Shown here: in pieces, positions 1-6,943 of the stretch
Numbering within the stretch: position 1 is the first letter of the stretch
Layout of the letters: the number at the start of each line of letters is the position of its first letter
Source of the DNA: Rhodospirillaceae bacterium
Lineage (GTDB): Bacteria > Pseudomonadota > Alphaproteobacteria > Rhodospirillales > Magnetospirillaceae
Direction of reading: 5' to 3'
Assembly: GCA_030151865.1 (NCBI GenBank)
Contig: JASLCK010000004.1
Span: forward strand, 1-7,630
DNA length: 7,630 bases
Program-made: the position numbers and the translations under genes
The notes under the pieces: generated by a model
Told to the model about the DNA's origin: nothing
Database searches by the model: none
What the model saw: only the letters and a program-made list of their open reading frames with translations

Positions 1-320
1 TTGCGCGACAACAGGTCGATCTCGCCCGATTGCAGGGCGGTCAGACGTTGCTGCGCCGACAGCGGCACATATTTAACCTTGCTGGCATCGTTGAACATGG
101 CGGCGGCAACGGCGCGACAGACATCGACGTCCAGCCCAGCCCATTGCCCCTTGTCGTCGGGCGCGCCAAACCCGCCCAGCCCGGTATGGACCCCGCAGGT
201 GACGACACCGCGCGCTTTCACGGTATCAAAGGTCTGACCGGCCTGGGCCGGGGCGGATATGGATAAAGCAGCGGCAAATACGGCACAAGCGGCGGTGGCA
301 ACGGAGACAAACGACTTCAT
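1..320 (-). CDS. aapJ: General L-amino acid ABC transporter, periplasmic binding protein AapJ (partial, N-terminal part)
   Basis: Periplasmic solute receptor of the Aap broad-specificity L-amino acid importer, which hands substrate to the AapQM permeases and AapP ATPase. Only the first 106 codons are visible; the gene continues beyond the left edge. Residues 1-27 form a classic signal peptide (basic start, Ala-rich core, cleavage after APAQA). After it come the motif TCGVHTGLGGFGAPDDKG (41-58) and GLDVDVCRAVAAAMF (62-76), which fits the family 3 solute-binding signature, then a stretch ending SGEIDLLSR. These match AapJ proteins closely as I recall them. The ATG at 318-320 is supported by a strong GGGAGGGA ribosome binding site (327-334) six bases upstream. 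In alphaproteobacteria aapJ usually heads aapJQMP, so the other genes should lie to the left. The family is secure; the exact symbol is slightly less so because the protein is incomplete. Confidence 0.88.
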   Translation of the reverse strand, partial: MKSFVSVATAACAVFAAALSISAPAQAGQTFDTVKARGVVTCGVHTGLGGFGAPDDKGQWAGLDVDVCRAVAAAMFNDASKVKYVPLSAQQRLTALQSGEIDLLSR

Positions 321-491
321 GCGCAATCCCTCCCATCGGCTGGCCGTTCCGACCACCGGAAGCGGCCCAGATACTCACCCTATGGAAAGATGATGTCGTC
401 ATTATCGGGGGCTTACAAGGGGTTAGAGACACGGCAAAAGGATAGGGGCGGCAAATTCCCAGCGCTTGCGGTGCTTTTTTACCGCATCGAC
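321..491. other. Non-coding upstream region of aapJ
   Basis: This is the gap between the aapJ start and the terminator of the efflux operon. It carries the aapJ ribosome binding site at 327-334 and should contain the aapJ promoter on the minus strand. I could not find a well-spaced sigma-70 pair or a sigma-54 -24/-12 element, so no promoter is called. A small hairpin, AGCGC/GTGCT followed by six T (461-480, plus strand), looks terminator-like but has no plus-strand gene before it. Confidence 0.6.
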
Positions 492-524
492 AAAAAAGGC
501 CGGTCTCAAGGACCGGCCTTTTTT
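492..524 (-). terminator. Rho-independent terminator of the efflux operon
   Basis: A perfect 14-bp inverted repeat: AAAAAAGGCCGGTC (492-505) and GACCGGCCTTTTTT (511-524), with a five-base loop TCAAG. The GC core flanked by A/T runs makes it functional in either direction. It starts 13 bases past the stop codon of the minus-strand RND pump gene, so it most likely ends that transcript and insulates aapJ, which is transcribed in the same direction further on. Confidence 0.92.
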
Positions 525-537
525 CAGTAAGACGGGC

Positions 538-3500
538 TTACTGCGCCGCCTTGCTGTCCGATCCTTCAACCAAAGCGAGGTCGCGGGCCTGGCGGGCGGC
601 GCGGGCCTGATTGTGATCGGATGCCAGATAGGTATAGAGGGCGGGCAGCACGAACAGGGTAAACAGCGTGCCCACCGTCATGCCCGCCACAATCACCACC
701 GCGACCGAGAAGCGGCTGGCCGCCCCGGCGCCAGAGGCGAACATCAGCGGCACCAGACCGGCCACCATGGCCGCCGTGGTCATCAGAATGGGACGCAGAC
801 GCAGGGCGGCGGCGGCCTCCACCGCTTCCAGCTTGGACAGACCGTCTTGTTCCTGACGTTCACGCGCCACTTCGCAGATCAGGATACCGTGCTTGGAAAT
901 CAGCCCGATCAGCGTCACCAGCCCCACCTGGGTATAGATGTTCATGGTGGTCACCCCCAGCGCCAGCGGGATCAAGGCCCCGCACAGCGACAAGGGCACG
1001 CTGACCAGGATCACCAGCGGATCGCGGAAACTTTCAAACTGCGCCGCCAGCACCAGAAAAATAATCACCAGCGCCGAGAAGAAGGTCACCACCAGGGCAT
1101 TGCCTTCGGTCATCAACTGGCGCGACTGCCCGGCATAATCCACCGTATTACCCTTGGGCAGGGTATCGGCAGCCGCCTTTTGCAGGAATTCCAACGCTGA
1201 GCCCAGGGTCACCCCCGGCATGGGGAAAGCCTGGATGGTCACCGCGTTCAACTGGTTGAACTGGTTCAGCGACACCGGCTTAACCTCGGACCGCAGGCTG
1301 ACCAGACTGGACAGCGGAATGGCCTGGCCGCTGGCCGCCGTCAGATAGAACTGTCCCAAGCGGCCCGGATCCAGGCGGAAATCGCGCGGCACCTGGGGAA
1401 TGACCTGATAGCTGCGGCCCTGCAACTCGACGAAGTTGACGTAATTGCCGCCTGTCATGGTCGCCAGGGCATTGGCGATCTGCTGCATGGTGATGCCGTA
1501 AGCCGCAGCCTTGTCGCGGTCGATATCGACCATGGTTTGCGGATTTTCGATCTTAAGATCGCTGTCGATAAAGGCGAACATGCCGCTGGCCCGAGCCTTG
1601 GCGACCACCTGCCCGGTCAGATCGGACAGTGTGTTGTAATCGCTGGTCGAACTGATGATGAACTGCACCGGCAGACCATCGGCACCCGGCAGCGGCGGCA
1701 TGGCGAACGCCGATCCCTTGATACCGCTGATACCGTCGATCCGCTTTTGCAGATCGGGAATCAGTTGCTTCAGTCCGCGATCACGTTCGGCCCACGGCTT
1801 CAGCACGGTAGCGGCAAAACCGCCGCTGCGGGTGGGATAGCCGTTGATGCTAAAATAGGTGTCGGTTTCCGGCAGATCGGCAAACTGCTTATCCAGATCG
1901 CGGCTGAACGCTTCCATGTAATCCAGATTGGCGCTGGCCGGCCCTTGATAGGACACGAACACCACGCCCTGATCTTCCTGCGGGGCCAGTTCGGACGGGA
2001 TCGACACGAACAGGAAGCCCAGGCTGATCAGCACGATCACCGCAAAGGACAGGGTAATCCAACGATCCTTCAGCGACCCGGCCAAAATCCGCGAATAGAC
2101 CCGCTGGATGGCGTCAAAGGTCCGCTCGATCCGGGCGGGCAGACCGGTCTTGTCGTCATCTTCGTGGCGCAGGATGCGCGAACACATCATGGGCGATAGG
2201 GTCAGGGCGATAATGCCCGAGATGATGACCGCCCCGGCCAGGGTAAAGGCGAATTCCTTGAACAAAGCCCCGGTCAGACCGCCCATAAAGGCGATGGGGG
2301 CATAAACCGCCGCCAGGGTCAAGGTCATGGAAATCACCGGGCCGGAAATTTCCCTGGTGCCGACGATCGCCGCCTCGAACGGGGATTTTCCTTCCTCGAT
2401 ATGACGATGGACGTTTTCCACCACGACGATGGCGTCGTCCACCACCAGCCCGATGGCCAGCACCATCGCCAGCAGGGTCAACAGGTTGATGGAAAAGCCC
2501 AATGCCAGCAGAAACAGACCGACGCCCACCAGGGACAAGGGCACCGTCACCAGCGGAATAGCCACCGATCGGAAACTGCCCAACGAGAAGAAGATCACCA
2601 CCATGACGATCAAAGCCGCTTCGCCGATGGTCTTAACCACTTCATAGATGCTTTCGCGGATGAAGATGGTGGTGTCATAGGCAATCGACATCTTCATGCT
2701 GGGCGGCAGATCGCGTTCGATGGCGGGCAGCATCGCGCGGATGTCGGACACGACGCTGAGCGGATTGGCGTCAGGCGTCAGGCTGATACCGACGAACACC
2801 GCCTTTTGCCCGTTGACGAACACCGAAGCATCATAAGTTTCCGCCCCCAGATCGACCTCGGCCACATCGGCCAGACGCACCAGACGCGGGCCATCGGCGC
2901 GCACCACCATCTGGCGGAACCCTTCCAGGTTCTTGATGTCGGTGCTCGCCGTGGTGCCGATGATGTCGTAAGTGCCTTTGGCCGTCCCGGCCGCGGCCTG
3001 AAAATTATTGGACAGCAAGGCCGCGTTCACGGTTTCCGCCGAAATGCTGTACTGCGCCAGCTTTTGCGGGTTCAGCCAAATGCGCACCGAAAACTTTTGT
3101 CCGCCCAGGATTTCCGGGTTGGCCACACCGGTCACGGTGGACAGCTTGGGCTGGATCACCCGGCTGACATAATCGGTGATCTGCTGCGGCGACAATTGTT
3201 CGGAAAAAAACGACAGATAGAGCGTGGCGAAGCTTTGGCCGGTGGTCTTCTTGGTCACCGGATCGTTGATGCCGCGCGGCAATTGCGAGCGCACCTCGGC
3301 CACCTTGCTGATGACTTCGGTCATGGCGGCGTCAGGATTCGAATTCAACTTCACATACATCGTCACCGTCGAAATGCCGGTGGCCGATTGCGAGGTGATG
3401 TAATCAATGCCTTCCGCCGTCGCCACGGCTTTCTGGATCGGCTGGGTGATGAAGCCCTGGATCAACTCGGCGTCCGCGCCGGGATAGGTGGTGGTTACGG

Positions 3501-3630
3501 TAATGACCGTGTTCTTCATTTCCGGATATTGCTGGATCGGCAGCATCAGCATCGCCCGCAATCCCAAAAACAGGATCAGGAGACTGATGACCAGCGACAG
3601 CACCGGGCGTTTGATGAAGATCGAGAACAT
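538..3630 (-). CDS. RND-family multidrug efflux pump, inner-membrane permease (HAE1/AcrB-like)
   Basis: Proton-driven inner-membrane transporter that would work as a trimer with the adjacent adaptor and an outer-membrane channel to expel hydrophobic or amphiphilic compounds. The 1030 residues are close to AcrB length (about 1050). The protein has the expected duplicated plan: TM1 near 10-29, a periplasmic loop to about 335, TM2-6 near 336-482, TM7 near 525-543, a second loop to about 845, and TM8-12 near 846-1000. The proton-relay residues are present: the Asp pair D398-D399 in GLVVDDAIVVVENV, the Lys K913 in GLISKHGIL, and the conserved RLRPILM (944-950). Start ATG 3628-3630 has a modest AGGG site (3638-3641) seven bases upstream, and the preceding adaptor gene stops 17 bases away, so they share an operon. 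The protein looks intact. It belongs to the heavy-metal-independent HAE1 group, with a MexI/MexK-like flavour, but the substrate cannot be read from sequence, so no symbol is given. Confidence 0.95.
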   Translation of the reverse strand: MFSIFIKRPVLSLVISLLILFLGLRAMLMLPIQQYPEMKNTVITVTTTYPGADAELIQGFITQPIQKAVATAEGIDYITSQSATGISTVTMYVKLNSNPDAAMTEVISKVAEVRSQLPRGINDPVTKKTTGQSFATLYLSFFSEQLSPQQITDYVSRVIQPKLSTVTGVANPEILGGQKFSVRIWLNPQKLAQYSISAETVNAALLSNNFQAAAGTAKGTYDIIGTTASTDIKNLEGFRQMVVRADGPRLVRLADVAEVDLGAETYDASVFVNGQKAVFVGISLTPDANPLSVVSDIRAMLPAIERDLPPSMKMSIAYDTTIFIRESIYEVVKTIGEAALIVMVVIFFSLGSFRSVAIPLVTVPLSLVGVGLFLLALGFSINLLTLLAMVLAIGLVVDDAIVVVENVHRHIEEGKSPFEAAIVGTREISGPVISMTLTLAAVYAPIAFMGGLTGALFKEFAFTLAGAVIISGIIALTLSPMMCSRILRHEDDDKTGLPARIERTFDAIQRVYSRILAGSLKDRWITLSFAVIVLISLGFLFVSIPSELAPQEDQGVVFVSYQGPASANLDYMEAFSRDLDKQFADLPETDTYFSINGYPTRSGGFAATVLKPWAERDRGLKQLIPDLQKRIDGISGIKGSAFAMPPLPGADGLPVQFIISSTSDYNTLSDLTGQVVAKARASGMFAFIDSDLKIENPQTMVDIDRDKAAAYGITMQQIANALATMTGGNYVNFVELQGRSYQVIPQVPRDFRLDPGRLGQFYLTAASGQAIPLSSLVSLRSEVKPVSLNQFNQLNAVTIQAFPMPGVTLGSALEFLQKAAADTLPKGNTVDYAGQSRQLMTEGNALVVTFFSALVIIFLVLAAQFESFRDPLVILVSVPLSLCGALIPLALGVTTMNIYTQVGLVTLIGLISKHGILICEVARERQEQDGLSKLEAVEAAAALRLRPILMTTAAMVAGLVPLMFASGAGAASRFSVAVVIVAGMTVGTLFTLFVLPALYTYLASDHNQARAARQARDLALVEGSDSKAAQ

Positions 3631-3647
3631 GCTCTGACCCTATCTTG

Positions 3648-4763
3648 CTATTCGCGGGTGGTGTTGGGCTGACCGGCCAGGGGATTGCCCTCGCCGATCG
3701 CCACGGACGAGCCGTTTTCCAGCTTCAATTGACCCGACGTCACCACCAGTTCATCACCCTTTAACCCCGACAGGATAGCGACACGGCCATCGCGGCGGTC
3801 GCCGGTCTGCACCACCACGCGGGTAGCCTGCTTGGCGTTGTCCTTGCCTGGTTGGATGATGAACACGCTGTCACCATGCAAGGCATAGGTAATGGCCGAT
3901 TGCGGCACCGTCACCACCGACGCACCATCGGGCGCGGTGATCTGCACCTTGGCGAACATGCCGGGGCGCAGCACTTCATCGGGGTTGGGCAAGCGCACCT
4001 GGATCGCCACCATGCCGGACTTGGCATCCACCTGCGGCTCGATGGCGGCCAGGGTGCCTTCGAACACCCGGCCCGGATAAGCGTCTAGCGTGACCTGGAC
4101 CGTCTGCCCCACCGTCACCCGCCCCAAATCCTTTTGCGACAGGTGGAAATTGCCCAGCATCACCGACAGATCTTGCAGATTGACCACTGCGGCGCCGGGT
4201 TGCAGATATTGCCCCAGATCGACCTTGCGCACCCCGGCCACCCCGTCGAAGGGGGCGAACACGGTCTTGTGGGTGATCTGGGCATTGGCCGAAGCCACCG
4301 CCGCTTCGCTGACATGCAGATCGGCGACCGCCTTATCCAGGGCGGCCTGCGACACCGCATTGGTAGAAACAAGCTGGCGATTGCGGTTTTCGGTCAGCTT
4401 GGACAATTCCAGATTGGCTTGGGCGCTGCGCAGGGCGGCGGTTTCCAGATCGGTATCCAGCCGCACCAGCAGGTCACCCTTTTTCACCTTTTGCCCGGAC
4501 TGAAAGGCGATTTCCTTGACCAGTCCGGCAACCGACGTGGTGACATCGACACCGTTAATGGCCTCCAACGTGCCAACGGCGGAAACGTCCGTGCTCCAGC
4601 GCTGGGTATCGGCCTTGGCGACGGTCACGGCGATCACGGGCTTGGGCAGCGTCGCGAAATATTGCTTGATCATATAGCTGCGGAACTGGACGAAGCCGAA
4701 CACCCCGCCGAACACCAACAGGCTGATCACCAGCATGATGGTCAGTTTCTTCCACGCCTTCAT
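3648..4763 (-). CDS. RND efflux periplasmic adaptor subunit (membrane fusion protein)
   Basis: Bridges the RND pump and an outer-membrane channel in the periplasm. With the ATG start it has 371 residues, normal for the family. Residues 8-27 form one hydrophobic helix with no lipobox Cys, so the protein is probably anchored by an uncleaved transmembrane segment. The order is as expected: first lipoyl half about 72-103 (GLVKEIAFQSGQKVKKGD is typical), alpha-helical hairpin about 104-166, second lipoyl half about 168-196 (FAPFDGVAGVRKVDLGQYL), beta-barrel about 203-277 ending LRPGMFAKVQI, and membrane-proximal domain about 284-356. A TTG two codons earlier (4767-4769) could extend the frame, but the GGAG at 4771-4774 is only one base from it and seven bases from the ATG, so the ATG is preferred. 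It lies 58 bases after the TetR gene and 17 before the pump gene. Confidence 0.94.
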   Translation of the reverse strand: MKAWKKLTIMLVISLLVFGGVFGFVQFRSYMIKQYFATLPKPVIAVTVAKADTQRWSTDVSAVGTLEAINGVDVTTSVAGLVKEIAFQSGQKVKKGDLLVRLDTDLETAALRSAQANLELSKLTENRNRQLVSTNAVSQAALDKAVADLHVSEAAVASANAQITHKTVFAPFDGVAGVRKVDLGQYLQPGAAVVNLQDLSVMLGNFHLSQKDLGRVTVGQTVQVTLDAYPGRVFEGTLAAIEPQVDAKSGMVAIQVRLPNPDEVLRPGMFAKVQITAPDGASVVTVPQSAITYALHGDSVFIIQPGKDNAKQATRVVVQTGDRRDGRVAILSGLKGDELVVTSGQLKLENGSSVAIGEGNPLAGQPNTTRE

Positions 4764-4821
4764 TTTCAAACTCCGTTCCGCCGCCCGGGCGCGTCCTGCC
4801 GGACCGCCGATCAGACGCGCG

Positions 4822-5349
4822 TTATTTCAACAAAGACCAGGCGGCCTCGATAACCTTTTGCTGTTCCGTATCGGATCCAACCCGCAGCCCCAGCAACCGG
4901 GTATAGATCAAGCCGTCGGTAGCGGCCCCGACCAGCATCGCAATCCCCAGATCGGGGCTGTCGCTGCGAATGCGTTCGGTCCATTCGTCGTATTTCTGCT
5001 GCACCGGCTCGACCAATGTCGGGTTCAGCACCGCCGCCACCAAAAGCGCACTGCCAATAGTGTCTTCGCACGGCCCCGACGGATCGCAGGCGGCCCGCAG
5101 CAATGTTCTGGCCCAACGATACGGCCCCTCGGGTTCGATGGCATAATAATGATTGTGTAAGTCTTCCATATGATCAACTAGACGCTGAATCATCGCCCGG
5201 ATCAGATCATCCTTCGAACGGAAATGGTAGAGCACCCCGCCCTTGCTGACGCCCGCCACCTTGGCGGCTTCGTCCAGGGTCATGCGGCCTACGCCCTGAC
5301 TGCGGACGATCTCCATGGCGGCATCGACGATTTTCTCCCGTGTGCTCAT
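4822..5349 (-). CDS. TetR/AcrR-family transcriptional repressor, probable regulator of the efflux operon
   Basis: A one-component regulator whose N-terminal helix-turn-helix binds DNA and whose C-terminal helical domain binds a ligand that releases it. The N-terminus is textbook TetR: MSTREKIVDAAMEIV, then the recognition region about 24-43 (LDEAAKVAGVSKGGVLYHF) and SKDDLI. The C-terminal domain is variable, as is usual, so the inducer is unknown. With this start it has 175 residues, slightly short for the family. The frame stays open to an ATG at 5413-5415, which would add 22 residues with no TetR character and no good ribosome site, so the ATG at 5347-5349 is preferred; its AAGGG (5362-5366) is rather far, at 12 bases. 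It is the first gene of the minus-strand efflux operon and lies directly downstream of a double palindrome at 5419-5451, which implies autoregulation and control of the pump. Two Cys residues (88 and 94) sit in the ligand domain; I draw no redox conclusion. Confidence 0.93.
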   Translation of the reverse strand: MSTREKIVDAAMEIVRSQGVGRMTLDEAAKVAGVSKGGVLYHFRSKDDLIRAMIQRLVDHMEDLHNHYYAIEPEGPYRWARTLLRAACDPSGPCEDTIGSALLVAAVLNPTLVEPVQQKYDEWTERIRSDSPDLGIAMLVGAATDGLIYTRLLGLRVGSDTEQQKVIEAAWSLLK

Positions 5350-5362
5350 CGTTTTTATTATC

Positions 5363-5372
5363 CCTTGCAAGG
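5363..5372. repeat. Perfect 10-bp palindrome CCTTGCAAGG over the TetR ribosome binding site
   Basis: CCTTGCAAGG is its own reverse complement and overlaps the only purine-rich site (AAGGG on the minus strand) upstream of the TetR start. It could be a second protein site or chance. As RNA it would have almost no loop, so a stable hairpin is unlikely. Confidence 0.35.
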
Positions 5373-5418
5373 ATGGCCCACCCCATGGACTCAACGCCTG
5401 CCCGACCACAATCATTCA

Positions 5419-5451
5419 ACCGTCCAGACGGCACTGTACCGTCTGGACGGT
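5419..5451. promoter_or_regulatory. Probable TetR operator: paired 12-bp palindromes in an inverted repeat
   Basis: ACCGTCCAGACGG (5419-5431) and CCGTCTGGACGGT (5439-5451) are exact reverse complements, separated by CACTGTA. Each arm is itself nearly palindromic, of the form CCGTCNNGACGG, so the region offers two complete dyad sites with centres 19 bp apart (5425.5 and 5444.5), close to two helical turns. This is a common arrangement for TetR-family repressors that bind as two dimers. The site lies 70-102 bases upstream of the TetR start and immediately downstream of a candidate minus-strand -10 box. The repeat is seen directly; the binding protein is inferred from its position. Confidence 0.82.
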
Positions 5452-5452
5452 A

Positions 5453-5481
5453 TGTTTACTCCAATCGCGATTTGCTGTCCA
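5453..5481 (-). promoter_or_regulatory. Candidate sigma-70-type promoter of the TetR-efflux operon
   Basis: On the minus strand TGGACA (5476-5481, five of six matches to TTGACA) is followed after 17 bases by TAAACA (5453-5458, a weak -10). Transcription would begin inside the double palindrome, so a bound repressor would block initiation. The spacing and placement are good, but the -10 box is poor, so this is only a candidate. The resulting leader before the TetR start would be about 95-100 bases. Confidence 0.4.
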
Positions 5482-5518
5482 GGGCACCGGTTTCCCGAGC
5501 GATAAACAGTGGCTTTTT

Positions 5519-5563
5519 CCGCGTGACTTGACGCCAAACAACGGCACAATGGGCGTTACGCGG
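5519..5563. repeat. Inverted repeat in the b561 upstream region
   Basis: CCGCGTGAC (5519-5527) can pair with GTTACGCGG (5555-5563) over nine positions, one of them G-U, enclosing 27 bases. An alternative inner pairing of TGACGCC with GGCGTTA is also possible. It lies about 100 bases before the b561 start and has no T-run, so it is not a terminator. It may be an operator or a leader hairpin, or chance in GC-rich DNA. The rest of 5482-5664 shows no clear promoter or gene. Confidence 0.35.
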
Positions 5564-5664
5564 AAGGGGGATTTCCGTTTCGATTTGGTTTCGCCATGTT
5601 ATCGCCACGTTTTCCCGCCACTTGCTGCGGTGGGGGATGTTCAACCTATTGAAGGCGTTGAAAA

Positions 5665-6192
5665 ATGAGTTTGAAAAGCAACAGCGACATTTACGGCCCG
5701 GTCGCCCGCGCCCTGCATTGGAGCATCGCTTTGCTGTTCCTGTGCCTGCTGTTCAGCGGCTTCCTGTCGGATGATTTGCCCAAGCCGACCACCATCATGC
5801 TGCACAAGGCCACCGGTATTCTGGTGTTCGGCCTGGGGGTGTTGCGGTTGTTGTGGTGGGCCGCCGACACCAACCGTCCCGATGATTCCGACCTCAGTTG
5901 GGAAAAGTGGCCGGCCCGTCTGACCAAATGGACCCTGGCCGCCCTGTCGGTGGTCATGCCCCTATCGGGTTGGCTGATGAGTTCGGCCAGCGATAAGCCG
6001 ATTTTCTTCTACGGCTTGTTCCAGGTGCCGATGTTGGTCGCCCCCGACAAGGCGCTGGGTCATCTGTTCAAGGAAAGCCACGAAACCCTGGGTCTGATCG
6101 TTGTCGCCCTGCTGGCCTTGCATGTGGCGGGCGCTGTTCGCCACCACTTCATCACCAAGGACCGCGTGTTGCTGCGCATGCTGGGGCGTTAA
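5665..6192 (+). CDS. Cytochrome b561-family membrane protein (CybB-like di-haem quinone oxidoreductase)
   Basis: A small inner-membrane haem b protein. The 175 residues fit the bacterial b561/CybB family, whose E. coli member has been described as a superoxide:ubiquinone oxidoreductase; other members pass electrons between quinones and redox partners. Four hydrophobic helices are visible near 17-35, 47-66, 88-106 and 142-160. The expected haem-ligand histidines sit in family-like settings: H18 (ALHWS), H47 (MLHKATG), H139 (ESHETLG) and H153 (LALHVAG). The YGPVARALHWSIALLF opening is characteristic. ATG 5665-5667 has GAAGG (5651-5655) nine bases upstream. It is transcribed away from the efflux operon and stands alone, with a terminator just after it. 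The family call is firm; the physiological electron donor and acceptor are not visible from the sequence. Confidence 0.92.
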   Translation: MSLKSNSDIYGPVARALHWSIALLFLCLLFSGFLSDDLPKPTTIMLHKATGILVFGLGVLRLLWWAADTNRPDDSDLSWEKWPARLTKWTLAALSVVMPLSGWLMSSASDKPIFFYGLFQVPMLVAPDKALGHLFKESHETLGLIVVALLALHVAGAVRHHFITKDRVLLRMLGR

Positions 6193-6214
6193 GCCTTAAC
6201 ACCCGCACCCATGA

Positions 6215-6246
6215 AAAAAGGAGGCCGTGGCTGCGGCCTCCTTTTT
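6215..6246. terminator. Bidirectional rho-independent terminator between convergent genes
   Basis: AAAAAGGAGGCCG (6215-6227) pairs perfectly with CGGCCTCCTTTTT (6234-6246) over 13 bp around a six-base loop. With an A-run on one side and a T-run on the other, it can end both the plus-strand b561 transcript (stop at 6190-6192) and the minus-strand metNI transcript (stop at 6269-6271). It also marks metI as the last gene of its operon. Confidence 0.92.
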
Positions 6247-6268
6247 GCTGTCTCAAAGACACGAACGA

Positions 6269-6943
6269 TCAGTTCTTGGCTTGGCGGATCAACCGCTTAT
6301 TCAGCCGCCGCGCCAACCAGTCGCCCAGGCTTTGCATGCCCTGGACCAGGATGATCAGAACGACCACAACCACGGCCATCACGTCGGGTTGAAAACGCTG
6401 ATAGCCATAGCGGATGCCCAAATCGCCCAAGCCACCGCCGCCTACCGCGCCCGCCATGGCGGAATAGCCCACCAGACTGACCACGGTAATGGTCAGACCG
6501 GCGACGATACCCGGCCAGGCTTCGGGCAGCAGCACCTTGCCAATGATCTGCGCCGGGGTCGCCCCCATGGCCTGAGCGGCCTCCAGCAAACCGGGGTCCA
6601 CTTCCCGCAAAGCGCTTTCCGCCAGTCGGGCAACAAAGGGAATCGCAGCCACGGTCAACGGCACGACCGCCGCCATGGTGCCGATGGAGGTGCCCACCAC
6701 CAGCCGGGTAAAGGGAATGATCGCCACCAGCAGAATGATGAACGGCGTCGAACGCGCCGCATTGACGACCGCGCCCAGCACCCGGTTGAACAGCGGATGT
6801 TCCAACACATGGCCGCGTCCGGTTACCACCAAAATGATGCCCAGCGGCACCCCGATCAATCCCGACAACAGGGCCGAGACCCCCACCATCAAAAGGGTTT
6901 CCCCCAAGCCGTCAAGCAGCAGTCCGATCATCACCGGCGACAT
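6269..6943 (-). CDS. metI: D/L-methionine ABC transporter permease MetI
   Basis: Membrane subunit of the MetNIQ methionine importer; two copies form the channel driven by MetN. With this start it has 224 residues, close to E. coli MetI (217). Several hydrophobic helices are visible (about 14-42, 54-79, 86-105, 146-168, 187-203). The ABC permease EAA loop is clear: EAAQAMGATPAQIIGKVLLP (121-140), which docks on the ATPase. Motifs NAARSTPFIILL (61-72) and GAVGGGGLGDLGIRYGYQRF (165-184) are typical of MetI. The ATG at 6941-6943 has an excellent GGAGGT site (6952-6957) eight bases upstream, placed inside the end of metN, so the two genes overlap by 32 bases and are probably translationally coupled. 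The frame is open further upstream, but the extra residues are not family-like. No metQ follows; the terminator comes first. Confidence 0.93.
   Translation of the reverse strand: MSPVMIGLLLDGLGETLLMVGVSALLSGLIGVPLGIILVVTGRGHVLEHPLFNRVLGAVVNAARSTPFIILLVAIIPFTRLVVGTSIGTMAAVVPLTVAAIPFVARLAESALREVDPGLLEAAQAMGATPAQIIGKVLLPEAWPGIVAGLTITVVSLVGYSAMAGAVGGGGLGDLGIRYGYQRFQPDVMAVVVVVLIILVQGMQSLGDWLARRLNKRLIRQAKN

Noticed and set aside
226..432. A 68-codon minus-strand frame across the aapJ start
   Set aside because: It overlaps the aapJ signal peptide region in another frame and has no family-like sequence; the aapJ frame has a strong ribosome site and clear homology.
461..480. Small hairpin AGCGC/GTGCT followed by six T on the plus strand
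   Set aside because: The stem is only five pairs with one G-U, and no plus-strand gene lies upstream for it to terminate.
2401..3672. A 423-codon open frame on the plus strand, opposite the RND pump gene
   Set aside because: It is antisense to a complete, well-conserved pump gene. Its translation is rich in His, Gln, Arg and Gly with no family features, as expected from reading GC-rich codons backwards. The similar frames at 466-1200, 1537-2199 and 4134-4853 are rejected for the same reason.
5349..5415. Upstream ATG that would lengthen the TetR protein by 22 residues
   Set aside because: The added residues are not TetR-like and there is no good ribosome site; the start at 5349 gives the usual TetR N-terminus.
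5315..5668. A 117-codon plus-strand frame ending in an ATGA overlap with the b561 start
   Set aside because: It begins inside the antisense of tetR, runs through the operator region, has no clear ribosome site, and its translation has no recognisable domain. The overlap with the b561 start is most likely chance.
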